From Isoetes taiwanensis (Eukaryota; Streptophyta; Lycopodiopsida; Isoetales; Isoetaceae), in NCBI GenBank assembly GCA_021234155.1, contig JAJEKV010000109.1, positions 2,722,738-2,786,737 on the forward strand: a DNA stretch of 64,000 nt. Direction: 5' to 3'. Position 1 is the first letter of the stretch, and every line of letters begins with the position of its first letter. Positions 20,198 through 31,332 of this stretch are shown here, piece after piece. The position numbers and the translations under genes were made by a program. A model generated the notes under the pieces. The model saw only the letters and a program-made list of their open reading frames with translations, had not been told where the DNA came from and searched no databases.

Positions 20198-21034
20198 ATG
20201 GAATGGGAATATGATTGCACGGCGGACCCTTTAGTTCGACTCGAATGTGAAGCATTGAATGATAAAGGGTTAGAGGAAGAATTCAAAGCCCTGTATTTCC
20301 TTATCGAATGTTCCGAGGGCCTCTGAGAATGGGAGATATGCAAAGAAATCTTTGCAAACTCAAAGAGGGAAGCAAATGCTTCGAGGAGGAGGATATACCA
20401 ACAAGAAGAGCAATTTTGGAGCAAAAATATGCACACTAGCAATCTTTGGGAACTTGGATATTGATGATCAGTAGTATTTCGAAAACACGTTTGCAACAAG
20501 ATTATGCATCCGACCGGATCCAATTTCAGGTAGCTTCTTTGTTCAAAATAAATGTGGACGTGCAAACAATTAAGATCTAAATTAATGGGCTTATAATGCT
20601 TAGTACAAAGAGTTACGTAACTGGGAAATGACTTGTAAGTTAGTACTTCAACCAAAATATCAAAGTTACTTGAAATTAGTTATATATTCAGGTTCTAGTT
20701 ATTTCTCTAATCGGGCAAGAGGATACAAGGGTTGATCGGCTATAAACCGAGAGGCTCCATTTGTACCTTTTGGCCCTTCGTGCATTACCAATATTTTGCT
20801 AATGTCATGATGTTTGGCTGCAGGTACTAGACCTCTCCTCGCCCTTGTCTTTTCTTTGCTTGAAGTTTCTGAATTTGCTAGGATCCGGAATTGGAAATGG
20901 CTCCTCCTTTTTGGGATAACACTAATGTTGAGATACTTACGCAAGCAATACCAAAGACAACAGGGTTTGCTATCATTCTATTTTCGTATAAAGACAGGTT
21001 GTATTACATATTTGAAGTTTCGGATAAACAATAG
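20198..21034 (+). pseudogene. Small intron-containing ORF, copy 2 (broken as read)
   Basis: Counterpart of 27835-28669. The frame is disrupted at sites that are CAG/CTG in copy 3. The exon-2 landmark (ATGGCTCCTCCTTTTTGGGA) is present near 20897. Confidence 0.5.
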
Positions 21035-22842
21035 ACAAAGTATTCACTTGATTTAGAAGTGTTAAGCGAGAGGCTTCCATTTATTGCTCCGAAAAGTGAA
21101 AAATCTGTCCTATATCTATGTTTAATACAAGAATGGAAGTTTGATTAAGGTTTAAGTGTGTAAGTTTGTCTTTACTTTAAAGAACAAGTTTATTGTTATG
21201 GGAAGTTGCAACATGAAATGAAAAGGGTCCTTGACATGCAAGACTGTTTGAAGGTTTTGCATCCTTCTCGTTTCCGGTCGACTTTTCGTCATAACGCCTT
21301 TCATGAGTTGAGAAAAATAGTTTTGTTACAGAGTGAGCATGGTCCAACCATTGAGAGAAGAATAACGAAGTTCTGCGGAAACTTATAGCAGACTTTTGTG
21401 AACCCCGCTAATCTTTGAGGAACATTTGGACAAACTCAATCAACTGAGAGATGAAAATACGTTTGGGGACCTGCAGACATTGTTAGACCCTAACACAAGT
21501 TTTTCTGATTCCATTAAAAGCTAAGGCAGGCTGTAAAAAGTTCTTTAGAGTCTAATAAACATGCTGGCCGCTTAATAATGATAATACGGAAGTGTTAAAG
21601 CAGGTTTCCTTTCTGAAATATCTTAAAGAAAATGGACATGCAGATAATTAAAGCCAAAGTGGCATAAATACTAAGACATGCAGAGTTTTCTGTTTACTGC
21701 TATGATTAAGTGAGATTCTGCCATATATCTATGAATATTACAGTAATGGAAGTTTGGTTAAGATTTAAGTGTGTAAACTATCTTTATTTTAAAGAACAAT
21801 TTCGTGGTTATGGGAAAACCAATGGAAATGAGGTAAGGCATGGTGTAAAAAGTTTTTCAGTGTCTAATAAACATGCTGGCTACATAATGAAGATAGTACG
21901 GAAATGTTAAAACAGGCTTCCTTTCTGAAATATCTTAAAGAAATATAATTCCGTAGGATATAACTATAATGGGCGCTAAAGTGAAGGAAATAGAACGGAT
22001 GTAATCTGTAACTAAGTTGAAAATTGACATGCAAATAATTAAAGTCGAAGTGGCAGGAAATAGAACGGGTGTAATCTGTAACTAAGTTGAAAATTGACAT
22101 GCAAATAATTAAAGTCGAAGTGGCATAATTTTCAAGACATGCAGGGTCTGTTATAAGGTAAACCAGAAAGTTAGAGTCAAAATATGAAGTACAGAGTTGA
22201 CATGCAAGACAGATGATATTATGTGCATGCAAAAATACAAACGTGAACCTTTAAATGTTAAAACATGGGGATTTTGAGAAAAATGTTAAACATGAGGATT
22301 TGAGGATTTGAGGATGCAAGGCATGTGTGGTTGCATGCATGCATGCATGACACATTGCCTCTTCTAAAATGTTCTTCCTAAGGCTATAAGGTTGGGCTAA
22401 ATGTTTACATGTATGCAACCAAGGCTTAGAATAAGGGCTTTAGACTTTTGGAGTTTATACCTCAAACCTTTAAAATTTAATCTTGCTTGCTTATATTGAC
22501 TATGGGCGTCTTTGGTAGCTATGGTCTATTAGGACTTGAGTTTACAAAGTTGCAGTATAAACTGGGGATCCAGAGGCTAAAGGATAATGAGTACCGGTTT
22601 CATACGTGTATACGTATCCGGATTGATAATACAGTCGTTGGGATTGACCAAGACTGATGTTCGACCTAGAGATCTAGGTTTGACTGGGTTTTTTTTAGAC
22701 ACTTCGATTCCTTGGTTTAACCAGGGTTGCTTGTGTCCTTTAGCCTCTTCCCTGTTTTCCTTAGAAAATTAGATAAGTGGTTTGGATATGGTACTCATGG
22801 TTTCGAGATATGGTACTCACAAGTCATCTTACTCTATTCCGG

Positions 22843-23378
22843 GTTGAAAACAGATACTTAGAGGACGTGGACTTGAAGTGGTCCCTCCTACATGGAATAA
22901 GGAGTCAGCTGCGCTTTGGGATATGCAGCCCAAGAAAATGGAGTGCCCAAATAATGTTGTGCGAGACTATCGAAATGCATTAAAAATGGTGATATTCACG
23001 AAGCTGATACATGAGAAGGAGGCCCTTAGAATGCCAGGGGATTACTCTGCTGTATCACATATGGGTTGCAGTGAGTGGATCAAAGCATTTCCTTACCTAA
23101 ACAAGGCTATGGAGGAGGACATTAGCCGAGTGGTAAATGCATTATATGAAAATCTGCCAGAAAAAATATACCAGTGGACCATGGAGGAAGATAAATGCAA
23201 GGCTCAGTTTATGACTGGTGTTGCTGCTCTTAAGGTTGCAAACAACATAATAGAAGATGGTATGGAGAAAAACAATATGCAGTATGCACAAGAAAATAAA
23301 GAGGATGATCCTTTTGGAGCTGCCCTTCTCTCGGACGAAGATAAAGAGGCAATTAAGGCTAAAGCCATGGCACTGTAA
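22843..23378 (+). pseudogene. Unrecognised ORF upstream of RT, copy 2 (frameshifted)
   Basis: Same protein as 15220-15753. The first ~45 codons are out of frame because of small indels at 22887-22985 (copy 1 GGAGCTGTCTGCTTTG against GGAGTCAGCTGCGCTTTG here). The acceptor CCAG|G reads CCGG|G here. From about 22990 to TAA 23378 it is identical to copy 1. The differences are at CTG/CAG, so the break may be artefactual. Confidence 0.6.
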
Positions 23379-23548
23379 CCTGGTCAGGAAGATTTCCAGT
23401 TTACCTTGAACAATTGTCTTATGTTCCCCATTATTCCAGAAAGACTTGTGGAATGCCAAAGTGTGCTATGCAATCAGGGCATATGGCGACAAAAGAATTT
23501 TGGTGCGTTGGCCCCCATTAGCAAAGAAGTATGGATTACACTCGGTGA

Positions 23549-23935
23549 CATCACACCAGCCCAGCTTATAGCCACAAAAAATGCAGCAGAAAAAATGGAA
23601 AATTAGTCAAGAAAGATAAGATCAAGATTATGATCGATTGCCATTTTTTCGACAAAACTTGCAGCAAGGAACCTTTCATGTATCTCAGTCAAAAGAGCCA
23701 TATGGCATATCCTGCAGAAACACGAGATGCATTCTATCTTAAAAAGATATGGAGGACCATGTGCCCCTACTTGAAATGTGGATGTGAAACGCCTAGGGGA
23801 AATAATAAGGCCAGCAGAGTTAAAGACAATGTCTGCAGGGAAAATATGACCTGGTTGGATCATGCTATCTGGTATATGTTCAATAACCTCGATTCCATCT
23901 TTCCTAACATGTCCTGTGCTGTTACTCTTTCATAA
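23549..23935 (+). CDS. Cysteine-rich ORF upstream of RT, copy 2
   Basis: Identical in its coding part to 15924-16310; see that entry for the cysteine clusters. Ends at TAA 23933-23935, 730 bases before the RT exon acceptor. Confidence 0.5.
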   Translation, partial: HHTSPAYSHKKCSRKNGKLVKKDKIKIMIDCHFFDKTCSKEPFMYLSQKSHMAYPAETRDAFYLKKIWRTMCPYLKCGCETPRGNNKASRVKDNVCRENMTWLDHAIWYMFNNLDSIFPNMSCAVTLS

Positions 23936-24666
23936 ATATGCTCAAGACAACTTTCAAGAAAGGCATTATGGCGTACCTCTCGTATTTAGAAATAAGGAGT
24001 TCATTGTTGGGTATGGCAAGATCGGGCCGGGCAACGTAACCCATGGGCTGATTTTATGATTACAATGCCAAGAAACAAGATGAATGACATCTGCGAGAAG
24101 ACCATTAAGCACGCGTCATTTATGACAAATCCAAGGGCAGCGAACAATAGGCGCAGCAGATTCACAAAAAGATCTAGTACCAGCATTGGAAGCAGTTCCC
24201 AAAGCAAAATGACACAGCCACCGCGCATTACAATTGCACCAAGCTCAAGTATTAGCAAGTGTACTGAAAGTTGAACTGTGGAATGCCTAAACACGCCGAG
24301 ATCCAATTTGGGCATTCGGTTACAAAAGGAGAGCCAAGTAAAGTCCTAAAAGATGTTGGTGGTGGACAAACACTCGCGGCTATAATGTCTAAGAGGTAGA
24401 TAACCTATCATATTCTCCAATTTTTCAATTTCTCTATTTTTTTAGTCCATTTGGAAATGATACATAGATGTGTAGATTATAAAGGTGTATCCTTAAAATA
24501 ACAGGCCAGTTATCTGGTCCAAGAGAAAGAGGGCATGAACCTCGTTTGCCATTTGGCCACAAAATACCAAAACGCCATTTATATGGCCCCAATTCCATGA
24601 CGATGCTCACTGGGACACCAGTGGAAGTAGTCAGTATAATTAGAATGGTTTGTTTGTGTATTACAG

Positions 24667-26680
24667 ATCCAAAAATGTATTAGGAAGGACTGTGCACATT
24701 TGAGCAGCTTAGGAAAGAAAGACAAAAAGAAAATTATCCATGGGTCCTTCTTATCTAAAATCTTAGATAAAATATGTCTGCCCAAGATCATAAGCGCAGC
24801 CATGATTACAGTACTTGGAGAAGGTGGCAAAAAAATTATGGATGATACCATGTTTAGCTGGAAGTATACTGAAAGTCTTCGAGACATATGCTACAAGCCT
24901 TACCCAATTTTTGCAACAGTCCGAGAGATTAGCTGCCCATGTAGAAATCCGACCCTCAGCAAATATCTTGACAATAGGACAGGACATATTTGCACCACAG
25001 ATGTAAATCTGATACATAATCCGACCTTGAGAGGCTTGTTTAAAAGGGGGTTAAATCATATTCCCAACAAAATCTTTGGATTTGGATACCCTAAAAGAGG
25101 AAATTAACTACATGTGTGATACCTCGTTTGAAATGCACAAGTACACTTATATAATACATGAAAATGATAGATTGATCATCAAGAACGAGTCTCGGCTAGG
25201 GTCTGAAAGCGAGTAATTCAAAGAGGTGCGCAAGAAAGACCGCTGCACAAGAAAGTTTGCATTCAATGATGTATCAGTCATCAGGAATATGGAATGGCTA
25301 TGCCAAAAATTCTATATCTCAGGAGTGGACAAAGCCTCCAATAACCCGGCATTTATTTGCCCTAAATTTATTAGAGATCTGGCTATTAAAAGATTAAGCA
25401 GCAAAGACTTCAAGCGCATTGAAGAGGAACCTGAGCAAATCAAGAATAAGGTCAAGAAGCAAATACAAAACCTTATTGGCGACATTGACTTTGAATTTGA
25501 CAGCCTTCCATATCTTTTAGGCCTATTTAAAGCACATAAAAAAGATTTCAGATGGATAACCAATGCGCACAGTACCATCTATACAGAAATTTCTCATATT
25601 ATTACAGCTGTCCTTAACAATATCCTGGAAATATGGCCAAATGTATCCAAAAAAGTATGTGCAAGAATATGTACTTTGATGCCAGGAAAGGCCATTCCCT
25701 GCTGGGTTATAGGTTTAATCTATGATATCGTGTTAAACCTACCTTCCAAGATTGACCAAGTGTTCGTAGCCGATATTACAAAGTGCTACGAAAACATACC
25801 ACTAAAAGGTGGGAATGGAATCTGCCAGGTTATGAAGCAAGTAAGCAGTGCTGCTTGGGAATATATGAAAGGGGTCAATCAGCACCATGAACTCTGGATA
25901 AAAAAAGACAATGGGAACAATTATTCAGCCAAATGGTTTAAATATAGTCCGCAAGGAAAGTGTTGGAGCAAAATGGATCTAAACCATTTTTCGCTGCTAG
26001 GAGACTGGCTTCTAACCAACTTTTTTATTGTCATGGGAAGTGTGGCATGGCAGCAAGTGTGTGGCATCCCTATGGGATTCTCCTGTAGCCCATGTTGGTG
26101 TAATTTGTACCTTGCCTGGTTTGAAGTATCGTTCATAAAAAACCTCGCAAAACAAGGAAGGTACAATGATATTGAAAGGTTTAGGTACACATTTCGGTAT
26201 ATGGATGACCTACTGGCTGTCAATTGCCCAGTTATCAAAGAGTTTCTCAGCAGCATACAAGAACCTGAAAAGAATGCCTTACGAATTTATGATATGCAAA
26301 CCTTAGGTATCAAGGAAGAGACCATACTCAAATATGAGGAAGACCCAACTAGATGCTTTGGATATAAGGCCAATTTTCTAAACTTGACCATTGAAGTTCT
26401 CAATAGGGATATGGGACTGTATAGGACTTACAAGTATGACAAAAGAGACAAACTGCCCTTCAAGGCAATTAAGTATGTACATGCTGATAGTTGTCGCCCA
26501 TACTATCAAGCTAGGAACGTGATCATCTCTCAAATTATGCCATACTTGTACATAAATTCATGCCCTATTATGGCTGCAAAGGATATTATAGGCATCATCA
26601 ACAAATTTGTTGCAAATGGTTTTGACAGTTTTGGACTAAAAAAGAAGAGTCTGATGTACATGCGAAGTAATGATTTCTAG
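24667..26680 (+). pseudogene. Penelope-like reverse transcriptase, copy 2 (frameshifted as read)
   Basis: Same acceptor and exon start as copy 1. The frame breaks at about 25071-25245, where five small differences from copy 1 all lie on CTG/CAG: AATGCTGG to AATCTTTGG, ACCCTG to ACCTCG, AACAGAG to AACGAG, GGCTGTAGCAG to GGTCTGAAAGCGAG, and GACTGC to GACCGCTGC. From 25226 the frame is open for 484 residues and identical to copy 1, including motif B, YMDD and the C-terminus. I think the frame breaks are more likely base-calling errors than mutations. Confidence 0.8.
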
Positions 26681-26801
26681 GGACTCAAATATGATATTCA
26701 AGTTCTTATTCAAATAATCAGCAATCAATACTGAATTGGTACGTGTTAATTTTCTGTTTATATCGGGTTTATTTACTTTGGTATGGATATTTACAATAGG
26801 T

Positions 26802-26840
26802 GTGGGTCTGACCTCTGCTGAACAGTAGGGGTCAACCCAC
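26802..26840 (+). other. 3' terminal stem-loop of PLE unit, copy 2
   Basis: Same imperfect hairpin as 19161-19198, unchanged, 58 bases before the next unit begins. Confidence 0.7.
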
Positions 26841-27834
26841 CCCTATGATACAGCTTTCATAATAACCTAGTCAACCCTGTCCTACGGAAGGAGGTAGATT
26901 TTTTTTGTAATTAATTAAAATCCTATGACTATGTGAGATGATAAAGAAGTATGGTGGATCATACTTAGGAATTCCCCATGGAGAATAAAACAGAGTGTGC
27001 CTCAAAAGAAAATAGGGGAACGACGTGTAATATACAAGAAAACAAGGTATGTAAAATGCTCCTGGACCGTGTACGTGCATAGTTGTATTCAGATCTTTAT
27101 CTCAAGGCGTATATGGCAGTTAACGCTCCATGAGTGTATTATTAAAGCACTTGTAAGCTTGGTGGTACTTTTGAAGCCTTGTATAATCTGGCGTATCTAA
27201 AGGTAAAGTAATAATATGGCCACAGATGAAAATTAAGAGAAAAACCAAGGTAACTTTCATATCCATGTAAATCATATATTAGATGGCGGGGTTTTTTTTT
27301 TTTCCTCCTAAGGTATCCATTTCAGGACTAATAAGCTCAAATTTGGCATATCATGTAGAATGGTCCCTATGGGTTAAACATCGGCTGTATTTTGAAACAA
27401 TAAAGATACTTAAAATTTTTAGCCAAAGTCTACCCATGGTGCTTTGAGAGGTCTAAGGTTGTTTATCTCGAAATAGTATTGAGGCTAATAGCCGAAAACC
27501 TAACTGACCGAAACTCAGCTTACACTATTCGATGGCGATGGCTGGCGATGTCTGGCAGCTAAACGCATGGTAACAGGCCGGAATCTGCAGTGTGTACCTC
27601 GGTTTCAAGCATGAGAGATAAAGCAACTGCCAGACAAGGTAAGTGAATCCTCCATGCTAGATTTGTTCTAAGAATTTTAGTTCAAAACCTACAGACAGCA
27701 AACATGTAAGGGAATAGGTCTCCCGCTTTGAGAAAGCTCTGCACGGTTTATGGCAGAAAAAGTCCCATTATGGCAGAAAAAATCCCATTGAATAGTTGCA
27801 GTTAAATCCTTAGATATCCATGTCTTTCTGAAAT

Positions 27835-28669
27835 ATGGAATGGGAATATGATTCAGACGGCAGACCCCTTAGTTCCGACTCTGAATGTGAAGCATTGAAT
27901 GATAAAGGGTTAGAGGAAGAATTCAAAGCCTGTATTTCCTTATCTGAATGTTCTGAGGGCGCCTACAGAATGGGAGATATGCAAAGAAATGCTGCAAACT
28001 CAAAGAGGGAAGCAAATGCTTCCAGAGGAGGATATACCAACAAGAAGAGCAATTTTGGAGCAAAAAATATGCACACTAGCAGTGCTGGGAACTTGGATAT
28101 TGATGACTGTAGTATTCCTGAAACACAGCTGCAACAAGATTATGCATCTGACCAGGACGAATTTCAGGTAACTGCTGTTCAAAATAAATGTGGACGTGCA
28201 GCAATTAAGATCTAAATTAATGGGCTTATAATGCTTAGTACAAAGAGTTACAGAAATCTGGGAAATGACTTGTAAGTTAGTACTTCAACCAAAATATCAA
28301 AGTTACTTGAAATTCGTTATATATTCAGGTTCTAGTTATTTCTCTAACTGGGCAAGAGGATACAAGGGTTGATCGGCTATAAACCGAGAGGCTCCGCTGT
28401 ACCTTTTGGCCCTTCGTGCATTACCAATATTTTGCTAATGTCATGATGTTTGGCTGCAGGTACTAGACCTCTCCTGCCCTTGTCTTTTCTTTGCTTGAAG
28501 TTTCTGAATTTGCTAGGATCTGGAATTGGAAATGGCTCCTCCTTTTTGGGATAACACTAATGTTGGAGATACTTCTGCAAGCAATACCAGCACAACAGGG
28601 TTTGCTATCATTCTATTTTCGTATAAAGACAGGTTGTATTACATATTTGAAGTTTCGGATAAACAATAG
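27835..28669 (+). CDS. Two-exon small ORF of PLE 5' region, copy 3
   Basis: Exon 1 runs from ATG 27835 to CAG at 28165-28167, donor CAG|GTAACT. The next fitting acceptor, TTGCTAG at 28510-28516, resumes in frame with DLELEMAPPFWDNTN and continues to TAG 28667-28669. The product is about 161 residues: acidic N-terminus (MEWEYDSDGRPLSSDSECEA), a basic Gly/Asn middle, and a C-terminal stretch TGFAIILFSYKDRLYYIFEV that looks folded. I do not recognise it. The exact fit of frame across a 349-bp GT-AG intron is good evidence of a real gene. Penelope-like elements are known to retain introns. An upstream exon cannot be excluded: AAG|GTAAGT at about 27641 is a strong donor. Confidence 0.6.
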
Positions 28670-28778
28670 ACAAAGTATTCACTTGATTTAGAAGTGTTAA
28701 GCAGAGGCTTCCATTTACTGCTCTGAAAAGTGAAAAATCTGTCCTATATCTATGTTTAATACAGTAATGGAAGTTTGA

Positions 28779-29156
28779 TTAAGGTTTAAGTGTGTAAGCT
28801 GTCTTTACTTTAAAGAACAAGTTTATTGTTATGGGAAGTTGCAACATGAAATGAAAAGGGTCCTTGACATGCAAGACTGTTTGAAGGTTTTTGCATCCTT
28901 CTGTTTCCAGTCGACTTTTCGTCATACTGCCTTTCATGAGTTGAGAAAAATAGTTTTGTTACAGAGTGAGCATGGTCCAACCATTGAGAGAAGAATACGT
29001 AGTTCTGTGAAACTTATAGCAGCAGCTTTTGTGAACCCTGCTAATGCTGAGGAACATTTGGACAAACTCAATCAACTGAGAGATGAAAATACGTTTGGGG
29101 ACCTGCAGACATTGTTAGACCCTAACACAAGTTTTTCTGATTCCATTAAAAGCTAA
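28779..29156 (+). CDS. Unrecognised ORF/exon of PLE 5' region, copy 3
   Basis: Open from 28779 to TAA 29154-29156 (first ATG codon inside it near 28851). It codes for a basic then Leu-rich segment (RKIVLLQSEHGPTIERRI, AEEHLDKLNQLRDENTFGDL) likely to be alpha-helical or coiled. The start of the frame, LRFKCVSCLYFKEQ, is repeated in divergent form in the next ORF (LRFKCVNYIYFKEQ), so the two lie in an internal duplication. A TGA at 28776 closes the frame at the place where the second copy has TGG. Confidence 0.45.
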   Translation, partial: LRFKCVSCLYFKEQVYCYGKLQHEMKRVLDMQDCLKVFASFCFQSTFRHTAFHELRKIVLLQSEHGPTIERRIRSSVKLIAAAFVNPANAEEHLDKLNQLRDENTFGDLQTLLDPNTSFSDSIKS

Positions 29157-29341
29157 GGCAGGCTGTAAAAAGTTCTTTAGAGTCTAATAAACATGCTGGC
29201 CGCTTAATAATGATAATACGGAAGTGTTAAAGCAGGTTTCCTTTCTGAAATATCTTAAAGAAAATGGACATGCAGATAATTAAAGCCAAAGTGGCATAAA
29301 TACTAAGACATGCAGAGTTTTCTGTTTACTGCTATGATTAA

Positions 29342-29542
29342 GTGAGATTCTGTCATATATCTATGAATATTACAGTAATGGAAGTTTGGTTAAGATTTAA
29401 GTGTGTAAACTATATTTATTTTAAAGAACAATTTTGTGGTTATGGGAAAACCAATGGAAATGAGGTAAGGCATGGTGTAAAAAGTTTTTCAGTGTCTAAT
29501 AAACATGCTGGCTGCATAATGAAGATAGTACGGAAATGTTAA
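29342..29542 (+). CDS. Duplicate short ORF of PLE 5' region, copy 3
   Basis: 66 codons (EVWLRFKCVNYIYFKEQFCG ...). About 600 bases after its relative at 28740-28840. The downstream stretches 29157-29320 and 29466-29710 are also alike (both contain TTTCCTTTCTGAAATATCTT and ACATGCA(G/A)ATAATTAAAG), so the whole segment was duplicated. Coding status uncertain. Confidence 0.35.
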   Translation: MRFCHISMNITVMEVWLRFKCVNYIYFKEQFCGYGKTNGNEVRHGVKSFSVSNKHAGCIMKIVRKC

Positions 29543-30448
29543 AACAGGCTTCCTTTCTGAAATATCTTAAAGAAATATAATTCCGTAGGATATAACTATA
29601 ATGGGCGCTAAAGTGAAGGAAATAGAACGGATGTAATCTGTAACTAAGTTGAAAATTGACATGCAAATAATTAAAGTCAAAGTGGCATAATTTTCAAGAC
29701 ATGCAGGGTCTGTTATAAGGTAAACCAGAAAGTTAGAGTCAAAATATGAAGTACAGAGTTGACATACAATACAAGACATATGATATTATGTGCATGCAAA
29801 AATACAAACGTGAACCTTTAAATGTTAAAACATGGGGATTTTGAGAAAAATGTTAAACATGAGGATTTGAGGATTTGAGGATGCAAGGCATGTGTGGTTG
29901 CATGCATGCATGCATGACACGTTGCCTCTTCTAAAATGTTCTTCCTAAGGCTATAAGGTTGGGCTAAATGTTTACATGTATGCAACCAAGGCTTAGAATA
30001 AGGGCTTTAGACTTTTGGAGTTTATACCTCGAACCTTTAAAATTTAATCTTGCTTGCTTATATTGACTATGGGCGTCTTTGGTAGCTATGATCTATTAGG
30101 ACTTGAGTTTACAAAGTTGCAGTATAAACTGGGGATCCAGAGGCTAAAGGATAATGAGTACCGGTTTCATACGTGTATACGTATCCGGATTGATAATACA
30201 GTCGTTGGGATTGACCAAGACTGATGTTCGACCTAGAGATCTAGGTTTGACTGGGTTTTTTTTTTAAGAGTATCTCTCCCAGTTCAAGTATATATTCAAG
30301 ATGTTTATGATATCTAAATATGTAGGTAGATGATGCTGATGTCTCCTCCAAAATAGATGTGGATTTTGGTTTAATGTTGTCCATAGAGGCATATGAAACC
30401 GAAGCAGTAATCTGATTCATCAATAATGTGGATGGATGCCGCTCAACG

Positions 30449-31130
30449 TTGAGTATTCCCTCGCGTGAAAGAACACGAAGGGCTACAATCATGAGAACAT
30501 TACATGTGTTGCAAATTTTCCAAGAACGCTTGGCCTCACTGCCCGAGTGTGAAATTCCTGAAGAATTGCAAAGATCAGTCTGACCCTTTGCTAGGGACCG
30601 CAAGACATTTGGCTTGTGGCCAGTAGACTTACCTATCCCTACGGATCAAGAATTTGCTTATTGGGGAAGAAGATTCATCATTACGCGGAGTTGCATTTGT
30701 CCAGAAGCTGGATTCGGCCTTATCTCCGGCAAGCGTATAGAAGTGGAACGAGGAACCAATATTCCATTAATGCCATATGCAGGTCCTGAGTACGATTGAA
30801 AAACTTGGCAAACTTTGACTAAATATGCTTGGCGTATGAGGATTTATGGAATGAATTCCAATGCTGCGTCGATAGCTGTGGGGGCATGTGATGAGGAGTT
30901 CAAGTTTATTGATGGTCGGCCAGGGGTTCATGGCAATATTGCCTATTGACGACCGTGAGCGATGCAATTGTGAATTTTTAGAGTGTCAAGGAGGGGAGGA
31001 AGATTTTTTTACAAGATATGTAAAAGGTAGATTTATCATGGTGTGTGCTATTAAAAGCACAAACATTGGAGATGAGTTATTCATCAATTATTGCTATGAT
31101 AGACCACTCCCATTTGAGATGGAACAATAG
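30449..31130 (+). pseudogene. SET-domain protein remnant
   Basis: Read with two in-frame TGA codons (30581-30583, 30797-30799) and one frame change near 30945. The segments follow a SET lysine-methyltransferase fold: AGFGLISGKRIEVERGTNIP then PYAG (the G-x-G and Y-x-G of SET-N), FIDGRPGVHGNIA with NDRERCNCEF-like text (degenerate NHS-C-N-pocket), and GRFIMVCAIKSTNIGDELF then INY (the A-x-x-x-I-x-x-G-EEL-x-x-Y element). The post-SET cysteines are not seen. It begins straight after the truncated PLE copy and ends 200 bases before the LTR element. It may be a decayed host gene or a gene carried by a transposon. Confidence 0.65.
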
Positions 31131-31248
31131 TATTGTTGTACTAAAAAAAAAAGGGAATAAAGAGCATTTTTTTTTTAATATGTTTCTTGTCATTCACGAG
31201 TCTATGCATATGATTGTATATATTTTATACTTATTACATTATTTAACA

Positions 31249-31332
31249 TGATGTTTAATACGTTGCTCATGTTTAATGAACTCATTCAAGCATGGTATGA
31301 GGAGGGTCGCCTACTGTCTTGGCCTGAATTTC
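31249..31332 (+). pseudogene. LINE ORF2 fragment, left of LTR insertion
   Basis: The frame FNELIQAWYEEGRLLSWPEF runs to 31332 and continues in the same sense at 37161 (QAKFLLSCWDVSLWEKV) once the LTR element and one ATTTC are left out. This shows the LTR element entered a LINE. The LINE 5' part is missing; upstream sequence is unrelated. Confidence 0.75.

Larger units (their letters stand above)
19258..26898 (+). mobile_element. Penelope-like element unit, copy 2 (complete)
   Basis: Second head-to-tail unit. Most of its 3' half is identical to copy 1, so duplication or homogenisation is very recent. Differences from copies 1 and 3 fall mainly on CAG/CTG positions and are often small indels. 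The junction with copy 1 is exact: GGAGGTAGA, T-run, GTAATTAATT. Confidence 0.8.
26899..30265 (+). mobile_element. Penelope-like element unit, copy 3 (3'-truncated)
   Basis: Holds only the first ~3.37 kb of the unit. Similarity ends inside a T-run (CTGGGTTTTT..., 30256-30265), where copies 1 and 2 continue into TAGACACTTCG. The cut removes all sequence encoding the RT and its upstream ORFs. The array therefore reads A-B-A-B-A, with A acting like a terminal direct repeat (pseudo-LTR). This copy keeps the cleanest reading frames of the 5' half and lacks the 70-bp duplication of copies 1 and 2. Confidence 0.8.
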
